Origin: Streptomyces sulphureus DSM 40104
GTDB taxonomy: Bacteria > Actinomycetota > Actinomycetes > Streptomycetales > Streptomycetaceae
Reading direction: 5' to 3'
Length of the DNA stretch: 64,000 bases
Assembly: GCF_000381025.1 (NCBI RefSeq)
Contig: NZ_KB905821.1
Span: forward strand, 168,764-232,763
A program made the translations under genes and the position numbers. Positions 56,209 through 64,000 of this stretch are shown here, in pieces. Each line of letters begins with the position of its first letter. Position 1 is the first letter of the stretch. Under the pieces are notes generated by a model. That model did not search any database. It was not told the origin of the DNA and worked only from the letters and a program-made list of their open reading frames with translations.

Positions 56209-57359
56209 GCCTCCACCCCGCGCTCGGCGAGCACGTTCCGCATGCGGGACTCGGCACGCTCGGGGTCGGGGAAGAGGCCCAACTCGTCGGCGAGGCGGTA
56301 CGCACGGGCGAGGTGCGGCGCGTCCCGGTGCCGTTCGGCGCCGTCGAGGAGCGCGAACTGCGCCTGGTGGCCCGCGAGATGGGCGAGGAGGGCGACTCCG
56401 GTCTTGTAGTGGCGGGTGGGCGCGGCGAAGAGGTGGCGGGCGAGCGGCACCGTCGGGTCGAGCCTGGCGCGGAAGCCCGCGGTGTCGCCGGTGTCGAGAG
56501 TGCGTACGGCATCGGCCGCGAGGGGGGCGAGAGGGCCGAAGACGCCGAGCAGGGCGTGGCTGAAGCCGCGGCGGTCGCCGGCGATCAGTTCGGGGTAGTG
56601 GAAGTCGTCGCCGGTGTAGCAGCGGACGCCGTCGGGGAGGCGGCGCCGCAGCGCCACCTCGCGGCCGGCATCGAGCAGGGAGACCTTGACGCCGTCCACC
56701 TTGTCGGGGTGGTCCTCGATCACCTTGAGGAAGACCTCGGCCGCCGCATCGAGGTCGGTGCTGCCCCAGTACCCCTCCAAGGCGGGGTCGAACATCGGGC
56801 CGAGCCAATGGAGGATCACCGGCTCGCTCGCCTGCCGGAGGAGGTGGCCGTAGACCTCCAGGTACTCGTCCTCGCCCGCGGCCGTCGCCGCCAGCGCCCG
56901 GGAGGCCATCAGCACCGCCTGCGCCCCCGTCTCCTCGACGGCTCCGAGCTGCTCCTCGTAGGCCCCGCGCACCAGCCCGACGCCCCCCGACTCCGCCTCG
57001 GCCACCGTGAGTTGATCGGTCCCCGCACCCGCGGCGAGCGTCCCGCCGAGGGCACGCGCCTGCGCGGCGCTCCGCTTCGTCAGCTCGGCAGCCGCCGCCC
57101 ACGACAGCCCCGCGCCGCGCTGCGCCGTGTCCATCGCCTCCGCCACGCCGAGCCCGCAGTCGAAGAGGTGCCTCCGGAGGGCGAGCGTCGCCTCCCAGTC
57201 GATCCCGTACGGCTCCGATGCCGCGGGGACCACGTGTGCGGCGGCGAGGATCGCGCGCGACGCCGGGCGTGCACCGCTCGGGGCGCGTACCGCCGGGTCG
57301 GGTCGCCCGCGCGGGGTGTACGTCTCCCACCCGCCTGATACGTCGGGGAGTCGGATCAC
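56205..57359 (-). CDS. DUF993-family protein, aldolase-like
   Basis: A 384-residue protein of the DUF993 family, related to dihydrodipicolinate-synthase-type TIM barrels. Recognisable blocks include PYGIDWEATLALRRHLFD at the N-terminus, LHWLGPMFDPALEGYWGS in the middle and GVKVSLLDAGREV with a Lys that could form a Schiff base, then YTGDDFHYPELI. The function is unproven; an aldolase or dehydratase acting on a keto-sugar acid is likely from fold and neighbours. GTG 57359 overlaps the upstream stop (GTGA) and its own stop overlaps the next start (GTGA), a double coupling. Confidence 0.88.
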   Translation of the reverse strand: MIRLPDVSGGWETYTPRGRPDPAVRAPSGARPASRAILAAAHVVPAASEPYGIDWEATLALRRHLFDCGLGVAEAMDTAQRGAGLSWAAAAELTKRSAAQARALGGTLAAGAGTDQLTVAEAESGGVGLVRGAYEEQLGAVEETGAQAVLMASRALAATAAGEDEYLEVYGHLLRQASEPVILHWLGPMFDPALEGYWGSTDLDAAAEVFLKVIEDHPDKVDGVKVSLLDAGREVALRRRLPDGVRCYTGDDFHYPELIAGDRRGFSHALLGVFGPLAPLAADAVRTLDTGDTAGFRARLDPTVPLARHLFAAPTRHYKTGVALLAHLAGHQAQFALLDGAERHRDAPHLARAYRLADELGLFPDPERAESRMRNVLAERGVEA

Positions 57360-58513
57360 AGCGCCAGCTCCGGCACGTCGACGCGACGCCCCTCGCTCGC
57401 CGACTCCTCGGCGAGCTCCGCGAGTTGGACGCCCCGGGCTCCTGCCAGGAGATCGGCCTCCCACGGGGCGCCCTCCACGACGTGGCGGAGGAACCGCTCC
57501 CACTGCGCCTTGAACCCGTTGCCGAACTCGGTGTTCTGCGGCACCTCCTGCCACTGCTCGCGGAACCGCAACCCTTCCGGGAGGTCGGGGTTCCACACCG
57601 GGCGCGGCGTCACGGCGCGATGCTGCACCCGGCAGCCGTGCAGCCCGGCGACGGCCGACCCTTCGACGCCGTCCACCTGCACTTCCAGCAGCTCGTCCCG
57701 GTGCACCCGTACCGCCCAGGACGAGTTGAACTGCGCGACGACGCCGCCGTCGAGGCCGAAGACGGCGTAGGCGGCGTCGTCCGCGGTCGCCGCGTACCGC
57801 CGCCCCGACTCGTCGGTGCGGTGCGGCAGATGCGTCGCCGTATGGGCCTGTACGGAGCGGACGGGCCCGAAGAGGCCGCGCAGGAGGTACTCCCAGTGCG
57901 GGAACATGTCGGCGACGATGCCGCCGCCGTCCTCCCTGCGGTAGTTCCACGAGGGGCGTTGCGCCGGCTGCCAGTCCCCCTCGAAGACCCAGTAGCCGAA
58001 CTCGCCGCGCACGGAGAGGACTTGGCCGAAGAACCCCCCGTCGAGAAGCCGCTTCAGTTTGCGCAGTCCCGGCAGGTACAGCTTGTCCTGCACGACGCCG
58101 TGCCGGACGCCCGACTCCTCGGCGAGGCGGGCGAGTTCGAGCGCCTCGGCTGCGGTGCCCGCGGTCGGCTTCTCCGTGTAGACGTGCTTGCCCGCGGCCA
58201 GGGCGCGGCGTACGGCGTCGGCACGGGCCGAGGTCGTCTGCGCGTCGAAGTAGACGTCCACCTCCGGGTCGGCGAGGACCGCGTCGAGGTCGGTGGAGAC
58301 CGCGTCCGGGTCGAGGCCGTGGGTGGTGGCGATCTCCCGCAGGGCCTCCAGCCGGCGTCCCACGAGGACGAGTTCGGGCCACAGCAGTCGGCCGTCGGCG
58401 AGCCGGAGGCCGCCCTCGGCCCGCAGTGCGAGCAGCGAGCGGACGAGGTGCTGGTGGTATCCCATGCGGCCGGTGACGCCGTTGAGGGCGATCCGGAGGG
58501 CGGTGCGTTCCAC
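57356..58513 (-). CDS. Gfo/Idh/MocA-family NAD(P)-dependent oxidoreductase
   Basis: A 385-residue sugar dehydrogenase. The N-terminal Rossmann domain starts ALRIALNGVTGRMGYHQH, with the family's conserved Lys in GKHVYTEKP, and the C-terminal alpha/beta domain includes GGGIVADMFPHWEYLL (HxxD-like active region). Related enzymes oxidise inositols, glucose or sugar acids. GTG 58513 is selected by its GAGGGAG site. It leads the three-gene operon with the DUF993 protein and a TIM-barrel isomerase; a fourth cluster gene is divergent. Confidence 0.9.
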   Translation of the reverse strand: MERTALRIALNGVTGRMGYHQHLVRSLLALRAEGGLRLADGRLLWPELVLVGRRLEALREIATTHGLDPDAVSTDLDAVLADPEVDVYFDAQTTSARADAVRRALAAGKHVYTEKPTAGTAAEALELARLAEESGVRHGVVQDKLYLPGLRKLKRLLDGGFFGQVLSVRGEFGYWVFEGDWQPAQRPSWNYRREDGGGIVADMFPHWEYLLRGLFGPVRSVQAHTATHLPHRTDESGRRYAATADDAAYAVFGLDGGVVAQFNSSWAVRVHRDELLEVQVDGVEGSAVAGLHGCRVQHRAVTPRPVWNPDLPEGLRFREQWQEVPQNTEFGNGFKAQWERFLRHVVEGAPWEADLLAGARGVQLAELAEESASEGRRVDVPELAL

Positions 58514-58728
58514 GTCGTGCTCCCTCAGCAGGCCGGGCGGACGGCGGCGACGGGGCACCCCGGCTCCGCGCCACAAGGTAACCGCGGCACGCACGGGGCA
58601 ACAAGAGGACGTCACAGCGCCGCGAGCCCCTCTCCGCCGAGGCCCGAAACCCCCAACACCGCACGTATCATCTCAAGTTCGCGTACGGGACTTGTCGCAG
58701 GACACACTCATCTGATCGGCTGACCCGC

Positions 58729-59568
58729 ATGCGACTCGCCTTCTCCACGCTCGGCATGCCCGGGCTCCCCCTCTCCGAGGTGGCCACCCTCGTCGCCGGC
58801 GGCGGATTCCACGGCGTCGAGCTGCGCGTCCACCCGGAGGAGCCGGTCCACACCGGACTACGACTCACCCAACGGGTGGACGTCGTGGAGGAGTTCAAAG
58901 AGGCAGGCGTCGAGATCCTCGCCCTCGCCGGGTACGCGCGCGTGGCCGAGGCGGGCGAGGACGAGCCCGTACTCGACGAGGTCCGCGCCCTCGCCGAACT
59001 CGCCAGGGACCTCGGCGCACGCGCGGTGCGCGTCTTCCCCGGCGGCGGCGAGCAGTCGCAGGAGGAGGCCGACGCCACGGCAGCGCGCCGCCTCGCCAGA
59101 TGCGCCCCGCTCGCGGCCGACCTGGGTGTGCGCCTCCTCCTCGAGACCCACGACTCGCACGCCTCGGCCGCCGCTGCCGCACGCGTCGCGGCCCGCGTCG
59201 ACCACCCGTCCGTGGGTGTCCTTTGGGACACCCTCCACACGTGGCGTGCAGGCGAGACCCCGGCCGAGTCGTACACCGCTCTCCACGGCCACCTGGGCTA
59301 CACACAGGTGAAGGACGCACCCTCGCGCGAGGACACGACGCCGCTCCCGCCGGGCGAGGGCACCGTTCCGCTCGACGAGGTGGTGCGCGCCGTCTGCGCC
59401 TCGGAGCCCCCCGGCGAGTTCGGCACGGGGGCGTGGCTCTGCTGGGAGTACGAGAAACGCTGGTTCGCCGAAGTACCGTCGGCGGCACCCTTGTTGGCGG
59501 AGGTGGCCCGCCACCTCCGCGGGCTCCACGCCTCCGCCGTCGGCGAGCCGCCTCTCACGGAGGCGTGA
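58729..59568 (+). CDS. Sugar phosphate isomerase/epimerase-like TIM-barrel protein
   Basis: A 279-residue xylose-isomerase-like barrel: MRLAFSTLGMPGLPLSEVAT at strand 1, GVELRVHPEEP, LGVRLLLETHDSHASA with metal-ligand Glu and His, VGVLWDTLHTWRAGE, LGYTQVKDAP and a C-terminal WLCWEYEKRW. It is divergent from the Gfo/Idh/MocA operon with a 215-base shared promoter region, and likely belongs to the same pathway. A GC hairpin follows its stop. Substrate and reaction (isomerase or epimerase) are not predictable from sequence alone. Confidence 0.9.
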   Translation: MRLAFSTLGMPGLPLSEVATLVAGGGFHGVELRVHPEEPVHTGLRLTQRVDVVEEFKEAGVEILALAGYARVAEAGEDEPVLDEVRALAELARDLGARAVRVFPGGGEQSQEEADATAARRLARCAPLAADLGVRLLLETHDSHASAAAAARVAARVDHPSVGVLWDTLHTWRAGETPAESYTALHGHLGYTQVKDAPSREDTTPLPPGEGTVPLDEVVRAVCASEPPGEFGTGAWLCWEYEKRWFAEVPSAAPLLAEVARHLRGLHASAVGEPPLTEA

Positions 59569-59571
59569 AAC

Positions 59572-59599
59572 GGCCGGCCCCGCGTCGCAGGGGCCGGCC
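59572..59599. terminator. Terminator between convergent genes
   Basis: GGCCGGCCCC and GGGGCCGGCC form a perfect 10-bp stem around an 8-base loop, 3 bases after the isomerase stop and 48 bases from the end of the convergent peptidase gene. Confidence 0.8.
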
Positions 59600-59646
59600 C
59601 CGCAACGCGGAGCCGGCCCCTCAACACCGCCCGGAGGCGGACCGGT

Positions 59647-61056
59647 TCAGGGACGGAGCGTCATGTGCCGCTCCTGCGGCTTGTCGAGCCGCTTGTCGTA
59701 GGGCGTCAACCGCTTGACGGAGGCGCCCGGTTCGACGTCGACGCCGCCCCACTTCATCAACGCGCGCGTCGCCGCGGCGCGGTCGTCCTCGGCGAGCTTG
59801 GCGATATTCGCACCGTGGTTCTGCCCGGGCGCCACGTACACGTGCGCGTCCTCGGCGCCCCTGCCGACCTCGAACGGCTCGGCGCTCCACGGGTCGTTCT
59901 CACCGTTGACGAAGAGCATCTCCGAGGAGCGGTGCTTCACCCAGCGGTCGATGTCGCGCATCGCCCTGCCGCCGTCGTACTTCATCGGGATGTCCCTCGG
60001 GACGTACGTGCGCGGGGAGTTGATGCCCGGGTACTTGCGCACGTCGTCGAGGAGCGGCTCCTCGTAGTCGGGCGAGCCGAGCTGCGTGCCCGCCTGGTAG
60101 TAGTACGGCGTGTACGGGAGCATGCCCTGGTCGGTGCCCGCGTCCCAGCCGCCGATCTCGTCGGCCCACTCGTAGAGTTCGTCGGTCGGCGCGTCCTTCG
60201 ACGGCACGTCCCCGCACTCGTCGAGCAGGTGGTACTGCCAGAAGCCCCACACCAGGTCCTGCGCCACGATCTCGAAGGCGCGGTCGGCGTCGCCCGCCAG
60301 CTCGAAGGTGTAGCCCTCGTCCTTCGCCCACTTCTCCAGGCGGGAGACCATCTCGTCGCGGCGGTCGAAGAGCTCGTGCTGGACGTCGTTGAGCCGGTCG
60401 CGGCACTCCTGGGTGCCCACGTTCGCGAAGAAGTCGTAGTACGCGGAGTCCTCGTCGTTCTCCACGTCGTTGGGTGCGACGTAGGCGACCGTGCCGTCCA
60501 TGTCCTGCGGGTAGAAGCGGCGGTAGTAGGTGGCCGTCATGCCGCCCTTCGAACCGCCCGTGGAGATCCAGTTGGCGCCGTAGATCCGGTTGAGCGCCTT
60601 GAAGATGCGGTGCTGGTCGCTGGCGGCCTGCCAGATGTCGAGCTTCGACCAGTCGGCCAGCTCGGGACGCGAAGGCTCGAAGAACCGGTACTCCATCGAG
60701 ACCTGGTTGCCGTCGAGCATCTGTGTCGGCTCGCTCCTGCTCGGGTCCTCGCTGAGGCCGTACCCCGAGGTGAAGAAGACCATCGGGCGGTTCTCGCCCT
60801 TGTGCAGGATGGAGATCCGCTGAGTGAAGGTGCCCTTGCGCGGATGCCGGTGATCGACCGGCTGCTCGAACCCGAGGACGAAGAACCGGTACCCGTCGAC
60901 CGGCTTCTCCTCGATGAGACTCATCCCCGGCACCGCAAGTATGCGGTCCTTGATGTCGGTACGCGCCTCCGTGGCCGCGCCCGCCGGAGCACCGCCGAGC
61001 CCGACGGCGCCTATGAGCACCACGAGCGACAGCACCCATCTGAGCGTCTTCCGCAT
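59647..61056 (-). CDS. Secreted S37-family (PS-10) tripeptidyl aminopeptidase
   Basis: A secreted serine exopeptidase of the alpha/beta-hydrolase fold that removes tri- or tetrapeptides after Pro, as known from Streptomyces. The 469 residues start with a signal peptide cleaved after about residue 28 (APAGAA). The catalytic Ser169 lies in STGGSKGGMTATYYRRFYP; the Asp and His are in NGENDPWSAEPF and APGQNHGAN. The length fits the family, without extra domains. It stands alone; the nearest neighbour is the convergent isomerase gene. Likely role: nutrient scavenging or processing of secreted proteins. Confidence 0.92.
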   Translation of the reverse strand: MRKTLRWVLSLVVLIGAVGLGGAPAGAATEARTDIKDRILAVPGMSLIEEKPVDGYRFFVLGFEQPVDHRHPRKGTFTQRISILHKGENRPMVFFTSGYGLSEDPSRSEPTQMLDGNQVSMEYRFFEPSRPELADWSKLDIWQAASDQHRIFKALNRIYGANWISTGGSKGGMTATYYRRFYPQDMDGTVAYVAPNDVENDEDSAYYDFFANVGTQECRDRLNDVQHELFDRRDEMVSRLEKWAKDEGYTFELAGDADRAFEIVAQDLVWGFWQYHLLDECGDVPSKDAPTDELYEWADEIGGWDAGTDQGMLPYTPYYYQAGTQLGSPDYEEPLLDDVRKYPGINSPRTYVPRDIPMKYDGGRAMRDIDRWVKHRSSEMLFVNGENDPWSAEPFEVGRGAEDAHVYVAPGQNHGANIAKLAEDDRAAATRALMKWGGVDVEPGASVKRLTPYDKRLDKPQERHMTLRP

Positions 61057-61436
61057 TCGCCCTCCCCTGGGGTCGATTGGGTCAGCGCGAACCTATCGGC
61101 GCGACTCCGGCACCGCCAGCCCCAGTTGAGCTGTTCGGACCAGCACCGGCGGAAGGCTGTGCTCCGCGGCACGACCGGCGGGAGCCCGACCTACGGCGGC
61201 ATCGGCTGCGCGCTGAACCGTCCTCGGGGCCGCGTCGTGAGGCAGTCTCACTCGCGTAGCTGCCCAGCCGTCAGCCTTCCGCCGACGGTTCCGGAGCGTC
61301 CGTGGCGTACGCGGACGTCCGTCACCGGCTCAGCGACGGCAGGCGAGCTCGTCCGCACCTGCTCGCATTCTGTGGCGCTCACTTGCTCACGGCGCTCCCG
61401 CGTGCTGCCTCGACCCACCCTTCAAGGACCGGCCGC
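61057..61436. other. Intergenic region without a recognised gene
   Basis: About 380 bases upstream of the peptidase. No gene or clear repeat was recognised on either strand. Confidence 0.5.
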
Positions 61437-61916
61437 TCACTCACTCGCTTTCCTCCTGCCGACCCACCAGTCGAAGAGCCGGGAAACGCCGAAAACGACG
61501 AATGAGGCTTGGAGCGCGATGAAGCTCCCTCGCCGGAAGGCGCTCCACCACGGGACACCGGGGTGCACCAGAGCGTCAACCAGTGCCGCGACGAGCGCTA
61601 CACAGCAGACAACACCGAGCACGGCCACAGCGCATTTACTGAAGACACTCCACTGGCGGGCCTGTGGCTTCGTCGCCTCGAACTCTGCGAAAGCTATTCC
61701 GCCCTGCATGTGTCTTCGCATCATGAGACCGAACAGAGCGAGTGCGCAAGCGATCAGCGCACCGCCCAGAATGATCTGAGAAAGGTCTCTGCCTAGGACC
61801 CCCGCGACCAACGCGGCGATTCCGATCACGATCATCACGGAGTTGAAAACAGCGATACGCCGCATAGCGTCCCACAACATAGAACTTCTCCGATTCATGG
61901 CCTGAAACGGTTCCAC
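61437..61916 (-). CDS. Small multi-pass membrane protein of unknown function
   Basis: A 159-residue protein with four hydrophobic segments in two pairs: FNSVMIVIGIAALVAGVLG and IILGGALIACALALFGLMM (about 24-66), then CAVAVLGVVCCVALVAALV and FIALQASFVVFGVSRLFDWW (about 93-152). Short charged loops separate them. The start is uncertain: GTG 61916 has GGGAG at the right spacing, ATG 61880 has GGAGAAG. The gene is less GC-rich than its neighbours, so it may be horizontally acquired. No family was recognised. Confidence 0.7.
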   Translation of the reverse strand: MEPFQAMNRRSSMLWDAMRRIAVFNSVMIVIGIAALVAGVLGRDLSQIILGGALIACALALFGLMMRRHMQGGIAFAEFEATKPQARQWSVFSKCAVAVLGVVCCVALVAALVDALVHPGVPWWSAFRRGSFIALQASFVVFGVSRLFDWWVGRRKASE

Positions 61917-62240
61917 AAAAATCTCCCGGTGACGGACGAGTTCGCCACGGGGAGGTCCCGCCTCTTTTCCTGCCGGCGTTGTGTCCGAGCGTCGGGGCTG
62001 TCGAAGCAGCCTCGGCCTGCTTCCCGTGCTCCTCCACCATCACAACGGCCGGCCGTGCGGGAGCCCTCGCCGTCGCTGGTCATGGAGTTGAGCGTGCCCC
62101 CGGCTTCGCGGACCAACCCCGTGTCCACCTCACCCGCCGGCAAGTGCACGGCGCAGCACGGGCGTTGCCGCCCGCGGAGTGCCATGGGCGACGAGTCGCC
62201 CCGCCACGTGGAGGAAGCCGGGGAAGGGCATACTCCCCCC
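61917..62240. other. Intergenic region without a recognised gene
   Basis: About 320 bases between divergent genes. The Nudix frame stays open upstream through most of it but the translation is unlike coding sequence. Confidence 0.5.
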
Positions 62241-62744
62241 ATGACCGACGCCTCCCCCGCCGAGCCCTTGGCCGCCGGCCCCCTCGGAATCCAGCTTCTC
62301 TCCTTCGCCTACGACGACGTGGAGGACCGGCGGTTCGACGACGCGCCGCTCGCCTACGTCGTCACGGCGCTCTTCCACCGCGGCCGGTTCCTCCTCGTCC
62401 ACGTGGGCAGCCGCGGGTGCTGGGAGCTGCCCGGCGGCGGGATCGAGCGCGGGGAGCGCGCCAGGGACGCGGCCGTGCGTGAACTGTGGGAGGAGTCGGG
62501 GCAGTCGGTGGACGCCGGGGGGACGCGGTTCGTCGGGTATGCGCGGACCGTGCTCGGGGCGTCCGGCAACGTCCGCTACGGCGCCCTCTACACCGCGGAG
62601 ACCGACGCTCCTCGGCCCTTCGTGCCCAACTCCGAGACGTCGGCGATGCATTGGTACGCCGAGGACGAGCCCCCGTCCGGCGGTGTCCTGCAGACCTGCG
62701 ACACCTATCTGGGCGCGCTCTGCCGCGGGCGCCCTACGGCGTAG
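62241..62744 (+). CDS. Nudix hydrolase
   Basis: A 167-residue pyrophosphohydrolase acting on a nucleoside diphosphate linked to another moiety. The full Nudix box is present: GGGIERGERARDAAVRELWEE followed by SG (residues 65-88) with the REx2EE metal ligands. Preceding VVTALFHRGRFLLVHVG is the usual first strands. ATG 62241 has a GGGGAAGGG site. Substrate specificity (oxidised nucleotide, nucleotide sugar, other) cannot be told. It lies 297 bases before the methyltransferase pair. Confidence 0.92.
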   Translation: MTDASPAEPLAAGPLGIQLLSFAYDDVEDRRFDDAPLAYVVTALFHRGRFLLVHVGSRGCWELPGGGIERGERARDAAVRELWEESGQSVDAGGTRFVGYARTVLGASGNVRYGALYTAETDAPRPFVPNSETSAMHWYAEDEPPSGGVLQTCDTYLGALCRGRPTA

Positions 62745-63040
62745 GGCGGAAGGCCGGCCACCCACACCGGTTTTCCACTCTTCCCCCACCGCCTGCGTCC
62801 CGGGCACGGTCATCGCCCACGGACTGCACCGAACCCGTCACACGCGGCGACGCGCGCATGGACAAGACGTGGCGAACTCGCCTGCGTGCAAAGGTAGTTG
62901 GCCGAACCACAGCAGTCCGCGGAACCGTCTCAGGCAAACCCCGCCCCAACTCGCCGCCGTCCGGCCATACTCGGATCTTCACCACTTCGCCACGCTTACC
63001 AGCCGCACCACCCGCCGACCCGACGACGCCCGGAGGCCCG

Positions 63041-63838
63041 ATGTCCGACCACCCGCACGAGACGATCGACACCTCGCGTCCGCACCCGGCCCGGATGTAC
63101 GACTACTACCTCGGCGGCAAGGACTGGTTCGAGGCCGACCGCAGGATGGCCGAGGAGGTGGTCAGCGGTTTCCCTGCGGTACGCACGTGGGCGAGGGCCA
63201 ACCGGCAGTTCATGCACCGGGCGACGCGCGCGCTCGCCCGCGAGGAGGGTGTCCGCCAGTTCCTCGACCTCGGCACCGGCATCCCCACCAAGCCCAACCT
63301 CCACCAGGTCGCCCAGGCCGAGGCGCCGGAAGCCCGCGTCGTCTACGTCGACAACGACCCGCTCGTCATCGAGTACGCCGACGCGCTCCTCCGCGGCACC
63401 CCGCAGGGCCGCACCACCTACCTCGAGGCCGACGTCCGCACCCACGACCTCCTCGCCGACCCCAGCATCACCGACACCCTCGACCTGGAACGCCCCGTCG
63501 CACTGAGCCTCGTGGCGCTGATGCACTTCATGCCCGACGAGGAAGAGCCGTACGAGTTGGTCCGCCGCCTCCTCGACCGGCTCGCCCCCGGCAGCTTCCT
63601 CGTCCTCTCCCACGCCACAGCGGACTTCGGTGACAACGCCAGACAGGTGCGCGAGATGTACGAGGGTCGGGGCATCAGCGGCCGCCTCCGCTCGGGCGAC
63701 GAGGTGGCGGGCTTCTTCGAGGGACTCGACCTCCTCGACCCGGGCCTCGCCGTCGGCCACCGCTGGCGCCCCGACGAGGAGCCCCGACTCCCGGACGCAG
63801 AGGTCGGCTTCTACGCCGGCGTCGCCCGCAAGCCCTGA
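63041..63838 (+). CDS. SAM-dependent methyltransferase, Methyltransf_19 (DUF574) family, copy 1
   Basis: A 265-residue class I methyltransferase of a family expanded in Streptomyces. The N-terminal signature HPARMYDYYLGGKDWFEADR (17-36) is followed by motif I QFLDLGTGIPTKPNLHQVA, the acidic motif VVYVDNDPLVIEYADALL and FLVLSHATADF. CGGAGG precedes ATG 63041. Substrates of the family are mostly unknown; many members are located near regulators with XRE-type domains, but none is seen here. A close paralogue starts 28 bases downstream. Confidence 0.93.
   Translation: MSDHPHETIDTSRPHPARMYDYYLGGKDWFEADRRMAEEVVSGFPAVRTWARANRQFMHRATRALAREEGVRQFLDLGTGIPTKPNLHQVAQAEAPEARVVYVDNDPLVIEYADALLRGTPQGRTTYLEADVRTHDLLADPSITDTLDLERPVALSLVALMHFMPDEEEPYELVRRLLDRLAPGSFLVLSHATADFGDNARQVREMYEGRGISGRLRSGDEVAGFFEGLDLLDPGLAVGHRWRPDEEPRLPDAEVGFYAGVARKP
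63059..63142 (+). repeat. 84-bp near-identical segment, copy 1 of 2 (second at 63885-63968)
   Basis: Bases 63059-63142 and 63885-63968 differ at only two positions in my comparison and encode the same 28 residues at the start of each methyltransferase. They could serve as recombination ends for deletion or gene conversion of the 826-bp unit. Confidence 0.85.
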
Positions 63839-63866
63839 CTCCCGTACCGGACACAGGAGTTCGCCC

Positions 63867-64000
63867 ATGGAGAACCCGGCACGCGAGACGATCGACACCT
63901 CACGCCCGCACCCGGCCCGGATGTACGACTACTACCTCGGCGGCAAGGACTGGTTCGAGGCCGACCGGCAGACAGCCGAACAGGTCGTCGCCCGCTTCCC
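63867..64000 (+). CDS. SAM-dependent methyltransferase, Methyltransf_19 family, copy 2 (truncated by window end)
   Basis: The first 44 residues of a paralogue of the gene at 63041. After MENPAR it reads ETIDTSRPHPARMYDYYLGG and continues KDWFEADR, identical to copy 1, then diverges (QTAEQVVARF against RMAEEVVSGF). ACAGGAG precedes ATG 63867. The 28-base spacing from copy 1 implies a shared transcript. The remainder, including the SAM-binding motifs, lies beyond base 64000. Confidence 0.9.
   Translation, partial: MENPARETIDTSRPHPARMYDYYLGGKDWFEADRQTAEQVVARF

Overview
The window is very GC-rich DNA whose gene content points to Streptomyces or a close relative: many LacI-family regulators, a secreted resuscitation-promoting factor, Methyltransf_19 (DUF574-type) methyltransferases, frequent GTG and TTG starts, and type VII-linked RHS toxins. 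No rRNA, tRNA, CRISPR array or insertion sequence was recognised.

Layout. 1-5 kb: a tight five-gene minus-strand operon (secreted endonuclease/exonuclease/phosphatase-fold hydrolase, two proteins of unknown function, a Tat-type lipoprotein binding protein, and a LacI regulator cut by the window edge) behind a promoter with a 16-bp perfect palindrome. 5.3-12.6 kb: aldehyde dehydrogenase, orphan sensor kinase, a tiny membrane protein, a Xi-class glutathione-transferase-like reductase, acetyltransferase, serine hydrolase and a small Rossmann-like protein. 12.6-18.1 kb: a UvrA-like ABC ATPase of the drug-resistance type, an Rpf cell-wall enzyme, a cupin and a methyltransferase. 18.5-26.4 kb: a three-gene module of a YqiJ-like OB-fold membrane protein, a flotillin and a 1638-residue AAA+ ATPase. 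26.6-31.8 kb: a PucR regulator, an NhaA antiporter with a possibly structured leader, and a FUSC membrane protein.

32.2-37.3 kb is a polymorphic-toxin locus: a WXG100-like protein, an RHS protein with an exchangeable C-terminal tip, and a presumed immunity gene. The tip and the immunity gene look clearly less GC-rich than the surroundings. 37.7-44.1 kb holds a myo-inositol catabolic operon (iolC, aldolase, iolB, iolD, mmsA/iolA), with an iolE-like pseudogene beside its promoter. Then come a copper chaperone behind a CsoR-type operator, citrate synthase, and a complete ribose operon (regulator, ATPase, permease, binding protein, ribokinase, pyranase) at 47.5-53.6 kb. 54.2-59.6 kb carries an MgtC-family protein and an uncharacterised sugar-catabolic cluster: Gfo/Idh/MocA oxidoreductase, DUF993 protein and two TIM-barrel isomerases. 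The right end has a secreted S37 peptidase, a small membrane protein, a Nudix hydrolase and two tandem methyltransferase paralogues, the second cut by the window edge.

The common theme is carbohydrate uptake and breakdown: inositol through malonic semialdehyde, ribose through ribose-5-phosphate, and one or two unassigned substrates, each under a local LacI-type switch and placed around the TCA entry enzyme. Three decayed genes (DUF4180, iolE-like, PQQ beta-propeller) were found in gaps. All family assignments are from memory of motifs and were not checked by database search.
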